From: an uncultured Granulosicoccus sp.
GTDB lineage: Bacteria > Pseudomonadota > Gammaproteobacteria > Granulosicoccales > Granulosicoccaceae
DNA length: 64,000 nucleotides
Direction of reading: 5' to 3'
Assembly (NCBI GenBank): GCA_947495035.1
Contig: CANLXI010000014.1
Coordinates: 1-64,000, forward strand
This document shows positions 58,910-64,000 of this stretch, piece after piece (the stretch's first letter is position 1; each line of letters starts with the position of its first letter). Position numbers and translations under genes: made by a program. Under the pieces are notes generated by a model. The model was not told where the DNA came from. It saw only the letters and a list, made by a program, of their open reading frames with translations, and searched no databases.

Positions 58910-59230
58910 TTGATGCATCGGCGGCATGACGCATTGGTGTTCGATCATACGGCCAGGATCTGACGAATACATGCAAGGTGTGCCTTGTCGACAGCGCCTG
59001 ATCAGCGAAATTGTGTCACAAATGTTTACCGCTACTTCGAGCAAAGCGCTGAGCCTGAACTGGTCAGACCGGTTGTACGTGCACGACAGACTCCGAAGGG
59101 GCAGGAGAAAAAATGTAAGGATTACCGGCAACAGACGCGATCACTAGCCTTCAGTCGGGGGTACGATGCACTGTCTCTGATGGCCTGACTGTGGTTATAT
59201 GAGTGTCATTGATGTCAAGGGAGCCAGTTC
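58910..59230. other. Intergenic region before the T6SS accessory genes
   Basis: About 320 bp between guaD and the DUF6484 gene. Only a short inverted repeat (CAAGG-TGTG-CCTTG near 58974) is visible; no gene is supported. Confidence 0.4.
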
Positions 59231-59824
59231 ATGACAAATGCTGAGGACAAGGATAAGCGCGACTCGGCCAGTTCAGGCGATAAGCGCAGTGACAGCGCCG
59301 AGTCGGGAATGGCTGTTCCCCGGCAATCGATTCATGGCCTGCTCGTCGGAAAACTGTTGAAGTTGAACAACGAGGGTCTGCCACAAGTCAGTTACCCCGG
59401 GAGTCTTTCCCCACCTGTGGCAGCTCGATCGATCATTCAGCTCTCAACCAGTATCGTCGGAAAAGAAGTCGCCCTGCAATTCGAGAATGGGGATATCGAT
59501 CGTCCCATCGTCATGGGTGTTTTGCAACATTCTGCATCTGCAGACGCCCTCGAGGAGCCAGACACTCGCTCCTCGGAAGACGCTGTCGAGGAATCCGGTG
59601 ATTCATCCATTGTTCTGCAGGACACGATTTCATCGCCAGACAGTGAGCTGATCATCGATGGCCGCAAGATCGAATTGCAAGCCCGCGAACAGATTGTGCT
59701 GCGATGTGGAAAATCCAGCATTACTCTGACCCGCGCCGGCAAGGTGATCATTCGCGGTGCCTATATCAGCAGCAAGTCGTCGGGGGCCAACCGGATCAAG
59801 GGCGGCTCGGTGCAGATCAACTGA
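59231..59824 (+). CDS. DUF6484-domain type VI secretion accessory protein
   Basis: 197 residues. A charged leader (about 1-30) precedes a domain beginning HGLLVGKLLKLNNEGLPQVSYPG and containing VGKEVALQFENGDIDRPIVMGVLQ, typical of DUF6484. The C-terminal part (IELQAREQIVLRCGKSSITLTRAGKVIIRGAYISS) resembles the beta-strand repeats found near VgrG and PAAR tips. Such proteins accompany T6SS effector loading modules. First gene of a four-gene unit. Confidence 0.8.
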   Translation: MTNAEDKDKRDSASSGDKRSDSAESGMAVPRQSIHGLLVGKLLKLNNEGLPQVSYPGSLSPPVAARSIIQLSTSIVGKEVALQFENGDIDRPIVMGVLQHSASADALEEPDTRSSEDAVEESGDSSIVLQDTISSPDSELIIDGRKIELQAREQIVLRCGKSSITLTRAGKVIIRGAYISSKSSGANRIKGGSVQIN

Positions 59825-59840
59825 TCACCCATTGCGAATC

Positions 59841-61100
59841 ATGACCCGCATCATCGACAATATCGTTTACCAGCATGCCGAGAATGCCTGCGCTCTGCTG
59901 TGGCAATGGCAACGAGCCCTGAGCGAGCCACATTACGACTTCAATGACCTGTGCTTGCTGGAAAACAGCATTGATGCAAACCTCGATGGTCTGACACTTG
60001 CCGGCGATGCGGCTACGCCGTTCATTCGGGAAATGCATGATGCCGGTGACGAAGGCGCCGTATTCGTCTCAGCCATGCAAGCCCTGTGTACGGACAAACC
60101 CTGCGCCTTCATGGACCAGGTAGCTGCCTGTCAGGAATCGGAACAGACAAGGTATGAATTGAGCCTGGCGCTGACCTGGATGGCTGACCAGGCGACAAAA
60201 CCCATCCTCGACAATCTGGCGGAGCAGCCCGGGCCGACAAGTCTGTTATTGCGCCTGTCCGTCGGCCTGGCTCATCGGCAAGTCCCCGACCACCTTGTCC
60301 GCTCAGGGCTGTCGCACGAGGATACGCGGGTCAGAACCGCTGCACTGCGCGCCGTGGCCGACCTGCCCGACCAGCGTCTACGGAACGATCTGCCCGCGCA
60401 GGCAAGTCACGAACCGCGAGAATGTCTGCAGCTGGCCCGCGCCCTTGTGTCTCAGGGGGAGCACGGCAGGGGATATGATCTTCTCGAGTCACTGGCCCTG
60501 AGTGAGACAGAACAGGCGTCGGATGCCGTGCGATTGGTCATGCTGGGAGCCGAGCCCGAGCGATCGCGCAAGCTGCTACAGCAGCTCGACACCCTGGGTG
60601 ATCGTCAACGTGATGTCATCCGGGGACTCGGACTGTTGGGCGATCCCGGCAACCTGGACCGACTACTGCAAGCGTGCATCAATCCCCAGCTGGCACGTCT
60701 CGCCGGTGAATCCATCAGCATGATCACCGGTGCCAGACTGTCAGAACATGATCTCGATCGTGACGACGAAGTGGGCATGGCGACATCGTTACTCAACGAC
60801 GATCCGACAGATGACAACGTGCGTCTGGATGAAGATGAAAATCTTCCCTGGCCGGATTCGGATCGTCTCGCTGACTGGTGTCTGTCCGCCGTTCGTGACA
60901 CAAGCGCAGACATGCCCCTGCTATGCGGCTATCAGCGCACAGCTGAATTACTGCAACACGTGTTGCAGCAGGGACTGCAAAGGCAGCGCAGCGTTGCTGC
61001 CGATCTGATGAAGAGCCGGCAACCCGGTAAGCCCTATTGCAATACCTGCCTACCGACCAGCAGGCAGAGACATTTCATGACAGCCATGGACTATTGCTGA
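59841..61100 (+). CDS. TIGR02270-family HEAT-repeat protein (T6SS-associated)
   Basis: 419 residues from the ATG at 59841. It starts IIDNIVYQHAENACALLWQWQRALSEPHYDFNDLCLLE and contains helical repeats through the middle (VRTAALRAVADLP, DVIRGLGLLGDPGNLDRLLQ). The N-terminal signature and the gene context match TIGR02270 proteins linked to type VI secretion loci. Function unknown; a scaffold or adaptor is likely. The last part (LPTSRQRHFMTAMDYC) is cysteine-containing and follows the repeats. Confidence 0.8.
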   Translation: MTRIIDNIVYQHAENACALLWQWQRALSEPHYDFNDLCLLENSIDANLDGLTLAGDAATPFIREMHDAGDEGAVFVSAMQALCTDKPCAFMDQVAACQESEQTRYELSLALTWMADQATKPILDNLAEQPGPTSLLLRLSVGLAHRQVPDHLVRSGLSHEDTRVRTAALRAVADLPDQRLRNDLPAQASHEPRECLQLARALVSQGEHGRGYDLLESLALSETEQASDAVRLVMLGAEPERSRKLLQQLDTLGDRQRDVIRGLGLLGDPGNLDRLLQACINPQLARLAGESISMITGARLSEHDLDRDDEVGMATSLLNDDPTDDNVRLDEDENLPWPDSDRLADWCLSAVRDTSADMPLLCGYQRTAELLQHVLQQGLQRQRSVAADLMKSRQPGKPYCNTCLPTSRQRHFMTAMDYC

Positions 61101-61101
61101 C

Positions 61102-62214
61102 ATGCAGCTCATCAATCACACACCACTGCTTGCCGGTTGTACCCAGAGCATGGCACCCAACGGACAGGAATCCCTGGTCGTGGCCATCAAGGGCAGCTTT
61201 TCCATTCCCGCCACGATGGGCAAGGCGGCCACGTTGCTGGAGCAGCAGTTGCCACTGCTGGAATCCGACCGGTTTCTCGAACAACCCGGATTCTCCTCAC
61301 CTCTTTATGAAGCCGACTACGCCCCATTCAAATCCCGATGTGATGTGACCGTCGTCGGTTCCGCCTACGCGCCTGCAGGCAAGGCCAGCGAATGCGTGGC
61401 TGCCCGACTCGAGCTCGGCCAGATCAGCAAACGCTTGCATGTTCTCGGAGATCGCCACTGGGTCGCGAATGCCAGCGGCTTCAGCATCAGTCAGCCAGAA
61501 ACCTTCGAAGTACGGGCAATTACCTATGACATCGCCTTTGGTGGTACTGACAGCGCCCATGAGGATGTCCGAATGCACGGTAGCTATCTTGCCAACCCAA
61601 TCGGCATCGGTTTTCACAAGAGCATCGATGCAACTCTTGTGGATGGTAGTCCGGCTCCCTCGACTGAGGAACCCGGCATACCGGTCCTGCATCCCAACGG
61701 CGTCTACCGCCCCATGTCCCTGGGTCCCATTGCTCGTGGCTGGAGCCCCAGAATCGACTACGCCGGTACCTACGACGATGACTGGATGGATGAACGATTT
61801 CCGTTCCTGCCACAGGACTTCGATACCCGCTTCTACCAGAGCACTCTGGAGGACCAGCAATGCGATTACCTGGTCGGCGGCGAAATTGTCAGGCTGACGA
61901 ACCTGACGCCTCAGGGGCACTGCGAGTTCACTGTGCCAGTGCTGGAAGTCCCGGTCTGCTTTTTCCGGAGAAAATCGCAGCGCTTGCTGGTCAAGGCGGT
62001 CATCGACACCCTGGTCATCGAGCCGGATGAACAGCGTTTTTCACTGGTCTGGCGCACACGGCTGCCGCTGCGGAGAAATCTGTTCGAAGTGCCCGAGGTG
62101 AGGATAGGTACTGCCAGTGCAGGCCGAAACCCCTGCCGGGTAACACCGATGTTCGAGAAGTCGCATCCATCAGATCAGACGGTCGCCGGGAAACCGTTGA
62201 GCGACAAGCCATGA
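61102..62214 (+). CDS. DUF2169-family T6SS adaptor-like protein
   Basis: 370 residues, starting 1 bp after the previous stop. The start NHTPLLAGCTQSMAPNGQESLVVAIKGSFSIP and the core ITYDIAFGGTD, HPNGVYRPMSLGPIARGWSPR and FYQSTLEDQQCDYLVGGEIVRLTNLTP are family-typical. DUF2169 proteins act as adaptors for PAAR-carried T6SS effectors. Ends in a four-base overlap with the ketosynthase-like gene. Confidence 0.85.
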   Translation: MQLINHTPLLAGCTQSMAPNGQESLVVAIKGSFSIPATMGKAATLLEQQLPLLESDRFLEQPGFSSPLYEADYAPFKSRCDVTVVGSAYAPAGKASECVAARLELGQISKRLHVLGDRHWVANASGFSISQPETFEVRAITYDIAFGGTDSAHEDVRMHGSYLANPIGIGFHKSIDATLVDGSPAPSTEEPGIPVLHPNGVYRPMSLGPIARGWSPRIDYAGTYDDDWMDERFPFLPQDFDTRFYQSTLEDQQCDYLVGGEIVRLTNLTPQGHCEFTVPVLEVPVCFFRRKSQRLLVKAVIDTLVIEPDEQRFSLVWRTRLPLRRNLFEVPEVRIGTASAGRNPCRVTPMFEKSHPSDQTVAGKPLSDKP

Positions 62215-63233
62215 GTGCCTACGTCGCGATCACAGGATCCGGTCTGGTCACCTCACTGGGCAACGATAGTCCATCAACCTGTGCGGCTATCCGCTGTCAT
62301 CTGGACAACATACAGGAGACACCGTATACCGACTCCTCCGGCCAGGCCATCAGAGCCAGTCTGGCCACGCTTGTTGGTGATATCCAGGGAGAGCAGCGCC
62401 TGATCTGGCTTGCGGCGGCGGCATTGCAGGAGTGTCTGGACACGGATACCACCATCCACGTCCAGTCGACCCCGCTGATTCTCTGCCTGCCCCAGCGGGA
62501 GAGACCCGGTCGCCCGATCGAGAACGATGACGATTTCCTGGTCAGCATTCAAGACCGGCTGGGCAGGCAATTTTCACCACACTCGCGAATACTCGATCAG
62601 GGACATGTCGCGGTGGCAATGGCTCTGCGAAACGCCCGCCAGTTACTCGACAATGATGCGTCAATCCAGCATGTGCTGATTGCCTCTGCCGACACCTTGT
62701 GTAATTCGGAGAGTCTTTCCCATCTGGAGGAGCACGACCGACTGCTGACCCACAAAAATTCGGACGGTCTGATTCCCGGCGAAGCGGGTGCAGCACTCAT
62801 CGTGAAGCGTACCTCTGCAACAACAACATCCATGCATTGTCTCGGCCTGGGCTTCTCCATGGAACCTGCACCCATTCTCTCGGACAAGCCCTGTCGCGCT
62901 GATGGTCTGGCCACGGCAATACGCGGCGCTCTACAAGAGGCGCAGATACCCATGCAGGATCTGGCCTATCGCATCACCGATCTGTCTGGGGAGCATTACT
63001 ACTTTCGTGAAGCCTCGCTGGCCCTGTCCAGAACACTACGAGTAGTTCGCGATGACTTCGATCTGCTTCACCCTGCGGAATACACCGGTGATACCGGCGC
63101 TGCACTGGGGCTCATCATCCTGGCCTACCAGCAATACATCTTTCTAATACAGCCACCCAGACTCCCGCAGGTACTCGTGCACCTGGCGAACGATGACGGC
63201 AGGAGAGCTGCCATTATACTCGGCAGTGAGTAA
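62211..63233 (+). CDS. Degenerate beta-ketoacyl-synthase-like protein (T6SS-associated)
   Basis: 340 residues, ATGA overlap with DUF2169. The thiolase fold is recognisable from AYVAITGSGLVTSLGNDSPSTCAAIR at the start, VLIASADTLCNSESLSHLEEHDRLL and DGLIPGEAGAALIVKR in the middle, and YTGDTGAALGLIILAYQQ near the end. The active-site cysteine position appears to be GHVAVAMAL in place of CSS, and the later GH-GAAG histidine is replaced by Asp (GDTGAALG), so the catalytic triad seems lost. Similar proteins occur beside DUF2169 in T6SS loci with no known role. A hairpin follows. Confidence 0.75.
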   Translation: MSAYVAITGSGLVTSLGNDSPSTCAAIRCHLDNIQETPYTDSSGQAIRASLATLVGDIQGEQRLIWLAAAALQECLDTDTTIHVQSTPLILCLPQRERPGRPIENDDDFLVSIQDRLGRQFSPHSRILDQGHVAVAMALRNARQLLDNDASIQHVLIASADTLCNSESLSHLEEHDRLLTHKNSDGLIPGEAGAALIVKRTSATTTSMHCLGLGFSMEPAPILSDKPCRADGLATAIRGALQEAQIPMQDLAYRITDLSGEHYYFREASLALSRTLRVVRDDFDLLHPAEYTGDTGAALGLIILAYQQYIFLIQPPRLPQVLVHLANDDGRRAAIILGSE

Positions 63234-63250
63234 GCTCGATCACGGTTGTG

Positions 63251-63281
63251 AACGGCAGTGCCGACTATCAGCACTGCCGTT
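63251..63281 (+). terminator. Hairpin terminator after the T6SS accessory operon
   Basis: AACGGCAGTGC (63251-63261) and GCACTGCCGTT (63271-63281): a perfect 11-bp stem with a 9-base loop, 17 bp after the ketosynthase-like stop. It may serve the convergent csbD-like gene too. Confidence 0.65.
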
Positions 63282-63353
63282 GGCAACCGACCGGCAGGCC
63301 AGTGAGTCGATACTCGACTACAACCGGCATGCCAGTTTCGTACGCAGCCTTGA

Positions 63354-63554
63354 TCAGGCTTCTTCTTTCATCAGGCGGTCCACTTCTTCCCTCGCCTCTT
63401 CCTTCGATTTACCGTAACGCTCCTGAATCTTACCTTCGAGCACTTCACGGTTACCGTCGATCTGATCAAGATCATCATTGGTCAACTCACCCCATTGGGC
63501 TTGAACGTTGCCTTTGAACTGCTTCCAGTTACCTTTTACTTGGTCCCAATTCAT
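63354..63554 (-). CDS. CsbD-family stress-response protein
   Basis: 66 residues from the ATG at 63554, preceded by AAGGAGAATT. The CsbD pattern is complete: MNWDQVKGNWKQFKGNVQAQWGELTNDDL, broken only by normal variation, then GKIQERYGKSKEEAREEVDR. It is small, hydrophilic and charged; members are induced by envelope or general stress. Convergent with the T6SS accessory operon. Confidence 0.93.
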   Translation of the reverse strand: MNWDQVKGNWKQFKGNVQAQWGELTNDDLDQIDGNREVLEGKIQERYGKSKEEAREEVDRLMKEEA

Positions 63555-64000
63555 ACGAATTCTCCTTACTCTGGTTTCAGTCCAGTTCGGACAGGGAACA
63601 TTATTACCGGGTAAAACGGCACCGCATGGCGGCTGAAATTTCTGCCAGTCGGCAGTGTAAATGCTGCAACTCTCCAACTGGCAATATTGTCAGGACGACT
63701 GTTCACAGAACCTCGGCCAGACGATGAACCCGACAACCCTGTGGGCTGTTGCTCATTCGAGGTTATATCTGAAACAGGTTATTTCCTAACCTGTTCGGCA
63801 AAGGCATACGCATTGCTGAATCACATCGAGACTTCATGCCCAGAGCCGACGATTCGGATCTTCGGGCAGGGAGCTGACGGGACGATCCAGGACGGGAGCA
63901 TCTCGCGCACTGCGTACGTGTGACGAAACCGGTAGCAAGCGAGCTGATCAGCTGGCAGGAGGCAAACGGTTTCCAGTTTGACATGCAAGACAACCTTGGC
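63555..64000. other. Right-edge region without a supported gene
   Basis: About 445 bp. Weak frames exist (63687-63923 plus; 63763-63993 minus; a GTG at 63920 that runs off the right edge) but none has a ribosome site or family resemblance. The csbD promoter must lie just right of 63554. Confidence 0.35.

Noticed and set aside
63687..63923. 78-codon plus frame near the right edge
   Set aside because: No ribosome site, no family resemblance, and overlapped by an equally weak minus frame.

Overview
The window looks like chromosome of a free-living, GC-rich marine-type gammaproteobacterium. The gene content suggests a Granulosicoccus-like or related Chromatiales/Arenicellales organism, but this is inference from gene style and no rRNA or marker gene settles it. 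No rRNA, tRNA, CRISPR array or intact insertion sequence was seen.

Left block (1-15.6 kb, minus strand): an operon with tightly coupled start/stop overlaps (ATGA, TGATG, ATGA). In order of transcription it encodes a GAF-HlyD membrane-fusion protein, a PqqD-like/M50 metalloprotease/HlyD fusion, a short SecA-like ATPase, a periplasmic HlyD protein, and a giant surface protein of at least 2,986 residues. The giant protein starts with a LEPR-XLL-like motif and a DUF4347 domain, carries PKD-like, BspA-type, LamG-like and cadherin-like modules, and runs off the left edge. I read this as a dedicated export/processing system for the giant protein and as the best candidate for an undescribed system here.

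15.8-30.3 kb: small lectin and lipoprotein genes, an AEC transporter, a GNAT acetyltransferase flanked by two diverged copies of a roughly 320-bp intergenic repeat, a PQQ glucose dehydrogenase, a GH16 glycosidase whose catalytic domain is interrupted by three Fn3-like modules, an orphan peptide-type ABC binding protein, a DsbA/HCCA-isomerase-like protein, MFS and EamA transporters, and an AT-rich relic. 30.3-40.9 kb: glmU-glmS with a (TGCTTG)9 microsatellite beyond glmS, an AraC regulator with a Baeyer-Villiger monooxygenase and a serine esterase, DUF6394 with a TrkA-N potassium channel, and OsmC.

40.9-58.9 kb is a catabolic region built around a soluble GAF histidine kinase and LuxR-type response regulator. 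On the minus strand it holds a tautomerase, an SMP-30 lactonase and a complete Liv-type ABC importer. On the plus strand it holds a Rieske-less oxygenase, a Rieske-reductase fusion and a GST-like protein, the same three parts as the NdmC/NdmD/NdmE N7-demethylase, followed by a BMP-type nucleoside/purine ABC importer and guanine deaminase. This suggests uptake and N-demethylation of methylated purines (7-methylguanine or 7-methylxanthine) to xanthine. Both promoter regions carry the same 14-bp palindrome and TACGCAGA elements.

59.2-63.2 kb is a four-gene type VI secretion accessory cluster (DUF6484, TIGR02270-type HEAT protein, DUF2169, degenerate ketosynthase) with no VgrG in view. It is followed by a CsbD-family stress protein.
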